A DNA stretch of 41,768 nt from an uncultured cyanobacterium (GCA_937883785.1 CALGDE010000148.1:1-41768); one strand, 5' to 3'. Counted from the first letter of the stretch, positions 15,949-26,731 are shown. The notes: generated by a model not told the origin, from the letters alone. Program-made: numbers and translations.

Positions 15949-17832
15949 CTATGGAGTAATTTGCCAGATTCGAATTGACTTATCCCCGCTGCCGCTAGAG
16001 ATTGTGGTGCCATCGGGGGCGATCGCCACAGAATTAACCCACCAAGCATGTCCAGATAGGGTCTTCAACGCGTGACGGGTGGGCATGTACCAAAGTTTGA
16101 CGGTTTCATCTTTACTGCCGCTCACCAACAGGCGACCGTTGGCGCTGATAGCTAAGGCAAAAACTGCATCTTCATGTTCACTGAAGGTACAAACGGGTTT
16201 ATCTAGAGGCAGCCCGCGCTTGCGATCTAGGGGCCACAGTTTAATCGTGCTGTCTTCACCGCCGCTAATTAGCCACTGACCGTCAGGGCTAAATACGACG
16301 CTAGTGACACGCCCCACGTGTTGGTCAACGGTTCTAGCAAGTTCTAGGGCGGGCATCACCATCCATACTTGTACAGTGGAATCTTGGCCGCCGCTGGCTA
16401 GATAGCGACCGTCGTGGCTAAAGGCTAGGGTACAAACTTGGTGATTTGGGGTGCGCACCTGAGCGATCGCCTCCCCCGACGCCACTTCCCACACAATAAT
16501 TCGCCCGTCATCGCCACCGCTGGCTGCCCACTTACCATCGGGAGACAAGCTAATGCAGGTGACCCAGTCTTGGTGGCGTTTTTGCTCCCATTTACAGTCT
16601 CCCGTTGCCAAGTCCCATGCTCGCACGTGGCGATCGCTGCTGCCGCTAATGATGGTTTTGCTATCGGGAGTGACTGCCAGCCCATTAACGCGGCTTTTAT
16701 GCCCAGTTATGGTGGTCATCAGCTCCCCCAAGGACCAGTTCCATACGTTGATGGTTTTATCGCCGCTGCTGCTCACAAGCCAGCGCCCATCTTGGCTAAA
16801 TTGCACTGATTGCACGCGATCGCGATGTCCCGTTAGGGTTCGCATACAGAGCCAGCTTTGTCCCTCCAGTGCCATTTGGGGGCTTAGGGGAACAGCGGCG
16901 CTTTGGGGCTTGGGCTTGGGAGTGTCGCCGGATTTTAAATCGGTTAGCACTCGCTCAGCGGACTGATAACGATCCGCCACGCGATCATGCAACATTCGAT
17001 CCAGTACCAGTCCAAATTTATCGCTGACCCGAATGCCATCGCGCGCCAAAATAGTGCGCCAAATCCACGCGCCAGCCATGGGATCGTAGAGTTCCTCCGG
17101 TGGCTGCCCCGATAGTAAAAACAGGCAGGTGGCTCCCAGGCTGTACAAGTCGCTGGCGGGATAGGCTTGCCCACTGCGCAGTTGCTCCAGGGGGGCATAG
17201 CCTTCGGTACCCACCTTGGTGCCGCCACGGTTGATGACTTCGCCGGTGATGACCTTTGCGACACCGAAGTCAATTAAAAAAGGCTTTTTGCCGTTGGACG
17301 GGCGCAAAATATTGTCCGGCTTAATATCCCGGTGGATCACCTGGCGATCGTGGACAAATTGCAACACGGGCAGCAAATCCAGTAGCAACTGGCGTACCTG
17401 ATCTTCGTTCAGCAGCCCTGACTGATCAATTTCCTGACCTAGGCTCCGTCCCTCCACAAACTCTTGCACCAGATAAAGCTGCTGCTGGTCTGAAAAGTAG
17501 GCGTAAAGGGTGGGAATTTGGGAGTGTTCCCCTAGCTCATGGAGACGGTTGGCTTCCTCTTCAAAGAGGCTGACACATTTTTCCAGCCCCGCTGTGGATT
17601 GGGCTTTGGTGCTGTTTTGCTGAGGTGAAAATTGCTTGATAACGCATTTTTGATTTAAGCGATCATCGTCAACCGCCAAATAAGTGCGCCCAAATCCCCC
17701 CTGCCCAATGGGCTGGATCACCCGATAGCGATCGCGCAATTTTTCCACTATCGGCGTACCGCAGTGGCTACAAAACTTGTTTCCGTCGGGATTGACGGGG
17801 CGTTGACAGTGGGGATTTAGGCAGCAAACCAT
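15949..17832 (-). CDS. Zinc-ribbon Ser/Thr protein kinase with WD40 propeller
   Basis: The protein has 627 residues. Residues 4-24 hold a zinc ribbon (CLNPHCQ...CSHCG). The Hanks-type kinase domain spans about 36-295, with glycine loop IGQGGFGRTYLA, ATP lysine Lys66 in CVIKQF, catalytic loop HRDIKPDN (Asp169) and DFG at 188-190, all intact. A Pro/Lys linker follows, then about seven WD40 repeats from about residue 330 to the end (LTGHRDRVQSVQFSQDGRWL, VSGSKDETVKLW and so on). This is a common cyanobacterial signalling design in which the propeller probably docks substrates. No transmembrane segment is visible. The FHA protein at 10753 is a possible reader of its phosphorylation; this is inference. 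Confidence 0.95.
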   Translation of the reverse strand: MVCCLNPHCQRPVNPDGNKFCSHCGTPIVEKLRDRYRVIQPIGQGGFGRTYLAVDDDRLNQKCVIKQFSPQQNSTKAQSTAGLEKCVSLFEEEANRLHELGEHSQIPTLYAYFSDQQQLYLVQEFVEGRSLGQEIDQSGLLNEDQVRQLLLDLLPVLQFVHDRQVIHRDIKPDNILRPSNGKKPFLIDFGVAKVITGEVINRGGTKVGTEGYAPLEQLRSGQAYPASDLYSLGATCLFLLSGQPPEELYDPMAGAWIWRTILARDGIRVSDKFGLVLDRMLHDRVADRYQSAERVLTDLKSGDTPKPKPQSAAVPLSPQMALEGQSWLCMRTLTGHRDRVQSVQFSQDGRWLVSSSGDKTINVWNWSLGELMTTITGHKSRVNGLAVTPDSKTIISGSSDRHVRAWDLATGDCKWEQKRHQDWVTCISLSPDGKWAASGGDDGRIIVWEVASGEAIAQVRTPNHQVCTLAFSHDGRYLASGGQDSTVQVWMVMPALELARTVDQHVGRVTSVVFSPDGQWLISGGEDSTIKLWPLDRKRGLPLDKPVCTFSEHEDAVFALAISANGRLLVSGSKDETVKLWYMPTRHALKTLSGHAWWVNSVAIAPDGTTISSGSGDKSIRIWQITP

Positions 17833-17957
17833 TCCACGTTTATAGCGCTAGGCTCATAAGGTTCATCTTAAAGGACTCCTATGGCGGCGACCGCGAGCCA
17901 CTACATTAAGCCACGATAATCCCACGCCATCGCAGCTTGGGGGGAGTTTCTTTAAAT

Positions 17958-17985
17958 TATGACGCTAAATATATGACGCAATTGT
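17958..17985. repeat. 14-bp-period duplication between kinase and rnc
   Basis: TATGACGC recurs with a 14-bp period (17958-17965 and 17972-17979). A further CATGACGT lies at 17996. It sits just downstream of the rnc stop. Confidence 0.5.
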
Positions 17986-18002
17986 GATGCTCTGTCATGA
18001 CG

Positions 18003-18797
18003 TCAGTGGGGTTTTGATGAATTTTCCGGGGACGGCGGCGCAAGTTCTTGAGGGGGGGGGAGGGTGGCGATTGCCAGGCGGGCTGCCATTTGTTCGGCCC
18101 CTTTGCGCGTTTGCCCAGTGCCAGTGCCCAGCAGCTTTTCCCGAAACCACACCTGGGCTTCAAATCGTTCGGTGGCATTAACAGTCCCGACGCGATCGCT
18201 CACCTGATATTGGGGTAGTTCCTTAAAGTGCTCCTGGGTCCACTCCTGTAGGGCTGCCTTGTGATTTTGCCGTGTGGGATCGTTATAGATAGCAATGGCG
18301 TCGTTTTGCCAAAACGGCTCCAGCCATGGGCGAATCCACTGTAGAGACTGGGTGGTTTGATAAATAGCGCCAATCAAGGATTCGACGGCATCTGCCAGTT
18401 GGGCCTGTAGGAGACGCTTATTTTTTAAGGCTTCTCCCTTAACGGCATCGCCCACGACTAAATAATCTTCTAGGTGATAGTGGCGGGCAATCTTGCTGAG
18501 ATAGCGATCGCTCACCAAAACGTTGCGCACAGAGGTCATGTCCCCCACAGACCACCCTGGGTAATGGGTCAGCAGGTAATCTGATGCCCCCATACGCAAC
18601 ACGGCATCGCCAAAAAATTCCAGCCGCTCATAATTTCTAGAGGCGGAACTGCTGCTGTGAATCAAGGCTTCATCTAGCAATAGCCAATCAGGATTAGGTA
18701 GCGCTTCGATACACAGTGTTTCGAGCAACTGTTGTAACGCTGCTTGCCGCCGAGGGTAAATTAGCTGAGGCTCAGGCGATCGCTTCAAGGAAACCAT
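18003..18797 (-). CDS. rnc: Ribonuclease III
   Basis: RNase III cleaves double-stranded RNA in rRNA and mRNA processing. I choose the ATG at 18797 (MVSLKRSPEPQLIY), giving 264 residues; the open frame further upstream overlaps the DUF1232 gene and is not RNase-like. The signature NYERLEFFGDAVLRM (about residue 56) and the second acidic site QLADAVESLIGAIY hold the Mg2+-binding residues. A C-terminal dsRNA-binding domain (about 165-240) runs from NHKAALQEWTQEHF to RKGAEQMAARLAI. The tail is Pro/Ser-rich. A run of nine C in the coding strand (18052-18060) encodes LPPP at the start of this tail and is a possible slippage site. Confidence 0.94.
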   Translation of the reverse strand: MVSLKRSPEPQLIYPRRQAALQQLLETLCIEALPNPDWLLLDEALIHSSSSASRNYERLEFFGDAVLRMGASDYLLTHYPGWSVGDMTSVRNVLVSDRYLSKIARHYHLEDYLVVGDAVKGEALKNKRLLQAQLADAVESLIGAIYQTTQSLQWIRPWLEPFWQNDAIAIYNDPTRQNHKAALQEWTQEHFKELPQYQVSDRVGTVNATERFEAQVWFREKLLGTGTGQTRKGAEQMAARLAIATLPPPQELAPPSPENSSKPH

Positions 18798-18831
18798 AAA
18801 CGAACAGCAGGATAAAACAGGGTTAAAGATC

Positions 18832-19122
18832 CTAAGCTTTTGCGTCCACATCCACGGTGGTTGTGGCCTCTTCTGAGGTTGCGCCCTCTCCGTTACCTCG
18901 ACGCTCCTTGAGATAATCCATGCCCAGTTGAGAGAGCTCAACGATCATAAGACCCGCTAAAGCAATGTCGTCAATAAACCCCACGGGTAGTAAGAATTCA
19001 GGAATTAAATCGACTGGCGTTGCCAGATAAAGCAAGGTTGCCGCCACCAGCCACCACCGCCATTTAGGGTGACGAATAGTACGGCGATACCAGGCGTAGA
19101 GGGCGGCGGGAGAAAAGTTCAT
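18832..19122 (-). CDS. DUF1232 (YkvA-type) small membrane protein
   Basis: A 96-residue protein. The family core is WLVAATLLYLATPVDLIPEFLLPVGFIDDIALAGL (residues 24-58), with the hallmark PxDLIPEF and DDI. It probably forms a helical hairpin in the membrane. The C-terminus is acidic and Thr/Ala-rich. It lies 34 bp upstream of rnc on the same strand, so the two may be co-transcribed. No biochemical role is established for the family. Confidence 0.9.
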   Translation of the reverse strand: MNFSPAALYAWYRRTIRHPKWRWWLVAATLLYLATPVDLIPEFLLPVGFIDDIALAGLMIVELSQLGMDYLKERRGNGEGATSEEATTTVDVDAKA

Positions 19123-19138
19123 AGCAGATTTCGTATGG

Positions 19139-19168
19139 CTCTTGGATGTGTGTCTCTTGGCTACATTT
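19139..19168. repeat. 15-bp-period duplication upstream of the DUF1232 gene
   Basis: CTCTTGG recurs at 19139 and 19154, a 15-bp period, just before the DUF1232 start codon on the minus strand. The rest of each unit is diverged. Confidence 0.4.
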
Positions 19169-19286
19169 TAAGAATTGCCGCCGCCAACCTCAGCCCCAGG
19201 TAACCGACTGTAAATCGGCGGTCCTCTACCCAGTTCATCGCCCGATCAAAGGCGCTTTCACGCCTCCAATTCAGGTTCTGTCACTC

Positions 19287-21239
<1,953 letters not shown>

Positions 21240-21254
21240 TTAACGGCTAGAAAA

Positions 21255-21275
21255 CCCCGAAAAGCTTCCGAGGGG
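21255..21275 (-). promoter_or_regulatory. Hairpin with T-run in the gyrB leader
   Basis: On the minus strand CCCC and GGGG enclose TCGGAAGCTTTTC, and TTTT follows, 31 nt before the ATG. It may be a weak attenuator or merely a leader hairpin. Confidence 0.35.
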
Positions 21276-21490
21276 CAAAAATCATGTCAATTCTAACATG
21301 TCCGGGTCAGACGGGTTTCTGGTAGGGGCTAAGAGGGTGTTCAATATTTGGGTGAACCCTAGCAGTTTTGAGGGTTAATTTTTGAGTCGATTTCTTGCGC
21401 TGGTTTCTAAGGCTAAAAATGACCCAAAAATTTCCTGTTGTGGGGGCGATCGCTCATTAATTTCCTGCCCATAAACATTTCAGCCTGGGG

Positions 21491-23779
21491 TTACCAAAGG
21501 CGCTGAATTTCTTTTTCCCGATAGCCCAGGCGCTCGGCGATGGATTTCACAATAAATCGATGGAAGGCGGACGCCAGCTCTGGGGCTTCCTTTTCCATTC
21601 GTTCAAAGGCTTGACCTGACAGATAGAACAAATGGCTGGGGCGATCGCCAATAATTGATGCGGATCGGGGGGCGTTTTGATAGAGTCCCAGCTCCCCCAG
21701 AACGGTGCCGGGGGTAAATTTACGTAGGCGCTTCGCCTTGCCATGGTCCGGCTCTAGCCATACGCTAACTCGACCGGATACCAAGAAATACAACCCGTCG
21801 GGGCGATCGCCCTGGCGAAAGAGATGCTGGTTCTTGTCGATGGAGATGGTTTTGAAGTAAGGCAGGATTTGCTCGATTTGGTTTTCTCCATCGAGAATGC
21901 GGAGGAAAATGCTTGTGCCCAACATGCCGCTGGTAGAGGTGTGGTCTTCGGTGACCTCCTCGGGGGCTTCCTTAAGCAGGTGATTTTCGCAAATTTCCAG
22001 GGCGCGATCCAGGTCAGGCACAGCAATACGGTGGGGATTGCTGTCCTTTAAAATGCCACTTTTCCGCAGCTGGGCTTCGTGCCCCCGTTCCAAATGGGAA
22101 AACAAGATATCGATATCGTATTTTTTCGCCAGCTGGCATAGCTTTAAAAAGCTGACGCTGGCGGAGGAATCTAAACCCCGCACCCGATGGAAATCGAGCA
22201 CCGCAAACTTTAACGGCGGCGCGTGGGGATCGTCAATACGCCCGCGCAGGCGATCTAAAAGCTGGTGGGCGGTGCCGAAGAAGATAAAGCCGTGCAGCTC
22301 CAAAATATAAATGGAGTCGCCGCTGTGGTTTAGCCAGCGCAGTTGGGCGGGCGATCGCTCTACGTTGGACCGCAAATGTTTCCCGGAAAACTCTCGCTTG
22401 GTTACGCCAATGCGGCTGTATTTGACGGCGAATAATAGGATGGCGGCGATCGCCCCAAAAACGATGCCCGGCAGCACCCCCAAAAAGGCAATCACCGTCA
22501 AAATCAACAGCACAATGCCGTAGTCGCTAAGGGGCATCTGCCGCGCCGTTTCCCAGGTCCACTCAATGAGCAGCGTGAGCCCGAAGAACATAATCATGCC
22601 CCCCAGTACCGGCTTTGGGAATGCCGCCAGCAGAATTGAACCGAACTGGAGACCAAAGGCAAAAAACAGCGCCGTTACTAATCCGGCCACCCGTCCGCTG
22701 CCCTTAAGCTTGGACGGCAAAATAGATAGTGATGGATCCGTGTAGCAGGGGAAGCCAGCGCCAAAGCTGGCCGCCAGATTTGCAGCTCCTACCGCCTTTA
22801 GCTCCCGGTCAATTTTGATGTCGTCGCCCACCGCCAGCTCGATGCCGCTAACGGTTAGCAGCAGGTCCAGGAGGCTAAGGACCACAACGGTGCCCATCCC
22901 TTCAATGTTGTCGAACACCGCCCCCCACTGGAGAGACTGCAACTGATCCCAGGGAATGGGACGCCATAGGCTGCCGCTGGGGATGGGATCCAGAAGCCAC
23001 CCGGCTTCGTAGGCCCCCTCCATGGAGATGCCCCCAATAAGGCGAGAAGTGTGAAATAGAACGATCACCACCGCCAAGCTGCCGGGGATTACGCTCCAGT
23101 GGTCGTACTTTTTTGATAGCCAGGTGAGGACGACGGCAAAGGCGACGGCACTAAGCCAGCGGGGCAGCACATCTATTCGGAATAAGTCGGGAATGGTGCC
23201 CCACTCCAAGGGAAAATCTGCCGTTACCGCGATCGCCCCACGACACAATAGCCAGCCCGTACCGGCCAAAAAGCCTCCAATAACCGGGTAGGGCACGAAG
23301 CGCACCACGGCTCCTAGTTTTAACCACCCCAGCAAAAAACACGACATTCCCACCAGGGCCGTGGACAGGGCAATCATCACCGTTACGTGCACCAACAATT
23401 CTTCCGGCGTCGCGTCGGGCCCCAATGACACCACCAGAGCCGATTCCAAAATTGCTAACACGGCGGCGGGGGTCTCCTGAGGCACGGCGATGGCATGCCC
23501 GGAGCTAAAAATTGCCACCAAGCCACTGACCATAAGCCCGCCAAATAGGGCTAAGCCGATTCCCAACGGGGCGAATTCCCCAAGGGCTCCGGAGAAAATC
23601 AAAATTGCAAAGGACAAGGACAGGCTAATGCCAATAATGCCGGCGATCGCCCCTGCGGCAAGTCCTGGAATAAGGCGGGGGGGAGATAGTTCCTGTTGAA
23701 TGCTCTTTAGGGGAGCTTGAAATAACGTCTTGGACAACGGGGTCGCTCCGTCGATGACATTGCTAATGACATTGAGCAA
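21491..23779 (-). CDS. SulP-family anion transporter fused to STAS and cyclic-nucleotide-binding domains
   Basis: The protein has 762 residues. Residues 35-450 form the SulP/SLC26 membrane domain (LIPGLAAGAIAGIIG; GFPCYTDPSLSILPSKLKGSGRVAGL; FLGVLPGIVFGAIAAILLF). A STAS domain (about 480-595) includes YILELHGFIFFGTAHQLL and LDFHRVRGLDSSASVSFLKL. A cyclic-nucleotide-binding domain (about 625-750) has HLFRQGDRPDGLYFLVSG and the phosphate cassette GELGLYQNAPRSASI with its Glu and Arg. It probably transports sulfate, bicarbonate or another anion, gated by cAMP or cGMP. The only available start at the open end is TTG at 23779; no ATG occurs before the membrane domain. Confidence 0.9.
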   Translation of the reverse strand: MLNVISNVIDGATPLSKTLFQAPLKSIQQELSPPRLIPGLAAGAIAGIIGISLSLSFAILIFSGALGEFAPLGIGLALFGGLMVSGLVAIFSSGHAIAVPQETPAAVLAILESALVVSLGPDATPEELLVHVTVMIALSTALVGMSCFLLGWLKLGAVVRFVPYPVIGGFLAGTGWLLCRGAIAVTADFPLEWGTIPDLFRIDVLPRWLSAVAFAVVLTWLSKKYDHWSVIPGSLAVVIVLFHTSRLIGGISMEGAYEAGWLLDPIPSGSLWRPIPWDQLQSLQWGAVFDNIEGMGTVVVLSLLDLLLTVSGIELAVGDDIKIDRELKAVGAANLAASFGAGFPCYTDPSLSILPSKLKGSGRVAGLVTALFFAFGLQFGSILLAAFPKPVLGGMIMFFGLTLLIEWTWETARQMPLSDYGIVLLILTVIAFLGVLPGIVFGAIAAILLFAVKYSRIGVTKREFSGKHLRSNVERSPAQLRWLNHSGDSIYILELHGFIFFGTAHQLLDRLRGRIDDPHAPPLKFAVLDFHRVRGLDSSASVSFLKLCQLAKKYDIDILFSHLERGHEAQLRKSGILKDSNPHRIAVPDLDRALEICENHLLKEAPEEVTEDHTSTSGMLGTSIFLRILDGENQIEQILPYFKTISIDKNQHLFRQGDRPDGLYFLVSGRVSVWLEPDHGKAKRLRKFTPGTVLGELGLYQNAPRSASIIGDRPSHLFYLSGQAFERMEKEAPELASAFHRFIVKSIAERLGYREKEIQRLW

Positions 23780-23839
23780 TAGTGTATCTCGCTAGGTGAG
23801 GTCCCAAGGGAGCAAGTTGTCAGCCAGCCAGCTAAAAGA

Positions 23840-23892
23840 CCCCTAGCGCCAGCCCTTGCCTTTCCCTAAACTTCCCTTCCTGGCGCTAGGGG
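23840..23892. repeat. Perfect 13-bp inverted repeat with a pyrimidine/purine loop
   Basis: CCCCTAGCGCCAG (23840-23852) and CTGGCGCTAGGGG (23880-23892) match without error. The 27-nt loop is almost all C/T on the + strand and G/A on the minus strand, where runs of G recur (GGG, GGG, GG, GGG). The structure lies between divergent genes, so ordinary termination is an unlikely role. Confidence 0.85.
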
Positions 23893-24058
23893 GGCGGAAA
23901 AGTGATATCTAAATGCCATTTGTCTTGTTTTGTGCGCCTTCTTATGGGGCGGAAACCCCAGAGTAAGGGAATTCCCAAGAGCCTATTTTTTCCGCAGTAT
24001 CGGATCCGCTAAATATTTGGACGTTCTCCAGTTAGGGCTGATAATAATCAAGCCTTAA

Positions 24059-24097
24059 GTTGCAAACCGCAGTTGCACGCCGCAATTACACACCGCT
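24059..24097. repeat. Three 13-bp iterons directly upstream of trpC
   Basis: GTTGCAAACCGCA, GTTGCACGCCGCA and ATTACACACCGCT are adjacent. The last ends 15 nt before the trpC ATG, so the array probably lies in the leader or promoter. Confidence 0.65.
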
Positions 24098-24112
24098 TTT
24101 CGCCTCGTTTCC

Positions 24113-25006
24113 ATGACTATTAAAATTCGCCGAATTAACCCTAGCCCCGCCGTTAACGTTGAGTATCTGCAATATAAGGTGAAAACGCCGGACGCTGAGC
24201 CTCGCAATATCCTTGAAAAAATCGTGTGGGCGAAGGAAGCAGAGGTGGATCGGATGCGGGAGTCGGTGAGCTTCCTAGATTTGCGTCGCCAGGTTTTATC
24301 TGCCCCGGCACCGAAGGATTTTCTTGCTGCCCTGCGCAATCCTCCCGCCCCCAAACCGGCGTTAATTGCTGAGGTAAAAAAGGCGTCCCCTAGCAAAGGG
24401 GTGATTCGCGACGATTTTGATCCCGTGGCGATCGCCGAAACCTATGGGGCAAATGGAGCAGCGTGCTTATCGGTACTGACGGACTCAACATTTTTCCAGG
24501 GCAGCTTTGAATATTTAGCGGACATTCGCCAGGCGGTGGATGTGCCCCTACTGTGTAAGGAATTTATTTTGTATCCTTACCAGGTGTTTATGGCGCGATC
24601 GCGGGGCGCCGACGCGGTGTTGCTCATTGCCGCAATTTTGTCGGATCGAGATTTGCAATATTGCCTAAAAATTGTCGCCAGTTTGGGGATGACGGCTTTG
24701 GTGGAGGTGCACACCCTGGAGGAGCTTGATCGGGTGCTGACCTTGGATGGGGTGCAACTGGTGGGTATTAATAATCGCAATTTGGAAACCTTTGAGGTGA
24801 CCTTGGAAACCACTCGGGTGCTGATGGAGAAGCGGGGCGAAGAATTGGCATCCCGCGATATCTTGGTGGTGAGCGAGTCGGGCTTATTTACCCGCGATGA
24901 TTTAAATCAGGTGGAATCCTATGGTGCCGGTGCGGTGCTGGTGGGGGAAGCGCTGATGCGTCAAGATGATTTGGCTAATGCGGTTAAAACGTTGGTGCAA
25001 AAGTAA
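24113..25006 (+). CDS. trpC: Indole-3-glycerol-phosphate synthase
   Basis: TrpC closes the indole ring, converting CdRP to indole-3-glycerol phosphate in tryptophan synthesis. The 297-residue length fits cyanobacterial members, which carry ~35 extra N-terminal residues. TIM-barrel motifs are all present: [33 protein letters not shown] with the catalytic lysines, [49 protein letters not shown] and VVSESGLFT. No clear ribosome-binding site precedes the ATG. The DUF4112 gene follows after 18 bp and is probably on the same transcript. No other trp genes are near, as is usual in cyanobacteria. Confidence 0.97.
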   Translation: MTIKIRRINPSPAVNVEYLQYKVKTPDAEPRNILEKIVWAKEAEVDRMRESVSFLDLRRQVLSAPAPKDFLAALRNPPAPKPALIAEVKKASPSKGVIRDDFDPVAIAETYGANGAACLSVLTDSTFFQGSFEYLADIRQAVDVPLLCKEFILYPYQVFMARSRGADAVLLIAAILSDRDLQYCLKIVASLGMTALVEVHTLEELDRVLTLDGVQLVGINNRNLETFEVTLETTRVLMEKRGEELASRDILVVSESGLFTRDDLNQVESYGAGAVLVGEALMRQDDLANAVKTLVQK

Positions 25007-25024
25007 GATTCAGGGATAAACGCC

Positions 25025-25531
25025 ATGTCATCTACTCCGCCGCGATCGCTGCCCCCTGATGCCCTACGCCGTCTGGGTCGGGTGCGATCCCTTGCCCGCT
25101 GGTTAGACCGCGCCATCACCATTCCCGGCACTAAAATCCGGCTAGGGCTTGATGCTTTGGTGGGACTACTGCCGGTGGGAGGCGACTTTATTGGGCTGGC
25201 AATGTCCATGTATCTAATGGTGGAAGCGGCACGGCTAGGTGCTCCGGCGGCGTTGTTAACAAAAATGGCGGCGAACGTGGCGGTAGATTTGGGTCTGGGC
25301 AGCGTTCCGGTAGCGGGAGATTTTGTCGATGTGCTGTGGCAGTCCAATTCCCGCAATGTGGAACTACTGGAAGAATTTTTGGTGGAGTCGGGAGAAACCC
25401 TAGAGCCCGACCCTGAGGTGCCGTGGGGGTTGTTAATTGGGCTATTGGTGTTGTTGCTGGCGGGGGCGATCGCCGTGTTGATTGTTGCCGGCTGGCTAGT
25501 GGGTGTGTTCTTTAGCGCAATTTTCAGCTAG
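25025..25531 (+). CDS. DUF4112 domain-containing membrane protein
   Basis: The 168-residue protein has the DUF4112 core IPGTKIRLGLDALVGLLPVGGD and then MAANVAVDLGLGSVPVAGDFVDVLWQSN, two related hairpins with PVGGD and PVAGD. A C-terminal transmembrane helix occupies about residues 138-165. The role is unknown. The short distance to trpC suggests co-transcription rather than a functional link. Confidence 0.9.
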   Translation: MSSTPPRSLPPDALRRLGRVRSLARWLDRAITIPGTKIRLGLDALVGLLPVGGDFIGLAMSMYLMVEAARLGAPAALLTKMAANVAVDLGLGSVPVAGDFVDVLWQSNSRNVELLEEFLVESGETLEPDPEVPWGLLIGLLVLLLAGAIAVLIVAGWLVGVFFSAIFS

Positions 25532-25653
25532 GACCGTTACGGCTGAAAATTTATGGGACTGCGCTAACAGAACTGCATTGATTAAGACTGCACCCACGGA
25601 ATTGAATATAGTCAGGGAAATACACGCGATAGAGACCGTAACGAGGTGTAACT

Positions 25654-26598
25654 ATGGCAACGGCGATCGCCCCCGATACTTCTGATATTCAGTCCTACAC
25701 TTGGCAGGGATTTCGATGCACCTACGAAAAATTCCCATCGCCTTCGGAGTCCCCGGACCAGCCGGCGCTACTGCTCATTCACCCCATCGGCGTCGGTTTG
25801 TCGCGCGGCTTTTGGACTCGATTTCTGCGGGCATGGCAACAGGAGGGCACCCCGGTCACGGTGTATAACCCGGACCTGCTGGGCTGCGGCGATGGGGATA
25901 TTCCGGATCGCCTCACCCGTCCCGAAGACTGGGCGGCACAATTGTGGCAGCTTATTGAAACGGAAATTAAGCGTCCAGTGGTGCTGGTGGTGCAGGGGGC
26001 GCTACTGCCGGTGGGGCTAGAGCTGTGGGCGATCGCCGATGCCAAAGGAAAAGGCAATACCATCCACTCCATGGTCCTTTCCGGTCCCCCCGCCTGGCGA
26101 GTCATGACCACCGTTCCCCCCACCTGGCAAAAGCGTCTGCTGTGGCACGGCTTTTTCCACTCTTTTATTGGCAACTTATTTTTCCGCTACGCCCGCACCG
26201 AGAAATTTTTGCGCAAATTCTCCGCCAAACAGCTTTTCGATAAGCCTGAAGATGTGGATCAGGAATGGCTAGAGATGATCTGCGCCGGTTCGCGGGACAT
26301 GGCGACTCGCCACGCCGTATTTTCTTTTTTGGCTCGCTACTGGCAGAAGGGCTACGGAGACGCCATGAAACAGTGCCCTATCCCCATACTGGCCATTTTT
26401 GGCGACGCTGCCTCCAGCATTAGCGACAACGGCAAGGGGGAAACTCCCGAAGATCGGGTCAAAATCTATGCTGAGGTTTTTCCCAACGGGAAGTCGCAGA
26501 AACTCCCTGGTCGCAATGTATTGCCCTATGAATCCACCACAGAATTCACCGCTGCTGTGGTGCAATTCTTACGGGATCAAGACATTGTGTCTGGCTAA
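25654..26598 (+). CDS. Alpha/beta-hydrolase-fold protein with degenerate catalytic triad
   Basis: The 314-residue protein starts at an ATG with a GAGGTG box. The fold markers are LLLIHPIGVGLSRGFWTRF (oxyanion region), VYNPDLLGCGDGD and a cap region with FHSFIGNLFFRY. Where the nucleophile elbow G-x-S-x-G is expected, the sequence reads VLVVQGALLPVGLEL, with Gly and no Ser. Near the end, where the catalytic His normally stands (G-x-G-H-x-P), it reads LPGRNVLPYES. The protein thus probably lacks ordinary hydrolase activity. It may bind a lipid or pigment ligand or act as a scaffold; this is inference. It ends before a terminator-like hairpin at 26732. Confidence 0.85.
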   Translation: MATAIAPDTSDIQSYTWQGFRCTYEKFPSPSESPDQPALLLIHPIGVGLSRGFWTRFLRAWQQEGTPVTVYNPDLLGCGDGDIPDRLTRPEDWAAQLWQLIETEIKRPVVLVVQGALLPVGLELWAIADAKGKGNTIHSMVLSGPPAWRVMTTVPPTWQKRLLWHGFFHSFIGNLFFRYARTEKFLRKFSAKQLFDKPEDVDQEWLEMICAGSRDMATRHAVFSFLARYWQKGYGDAMKQCPIPILAIFGDAASSISDNGKGETPEDRVKIYAEVFPNGKSQKLPGRNVLPYESTTEFTAAVVQFLRDQDIVSG

Positions 26599-26731
26599 CC
26601 ATTGGAATCTCATTGAAAATCCTCAAAAACTCGGTGAATCCACTTGACTGGTTTGTTTTCTTCGGTAAACGACCCAATTTAAGTCATCAAACCTAAATAT
26701 TTGCCATAAAATCTTCCTCAAAAATGTCTTG

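Larger units (their letters stand above)
23780..24112. other. Divergent region between sulP and trpC
   Basis: This 333-bp stretch separates two divergent genes. It holds a long perfect inverted repeat and a threefold 13-bp array, listed separately. No ORF is supported. Confidence 0.55.

Noticed and set aside
18798-18941. Longer start for RNase III
   Set aside because: The extra residues overlap the DUF1232 gene, are Trp/Arg/Pro/Cys-rich and do not belong to the RNase III fold.
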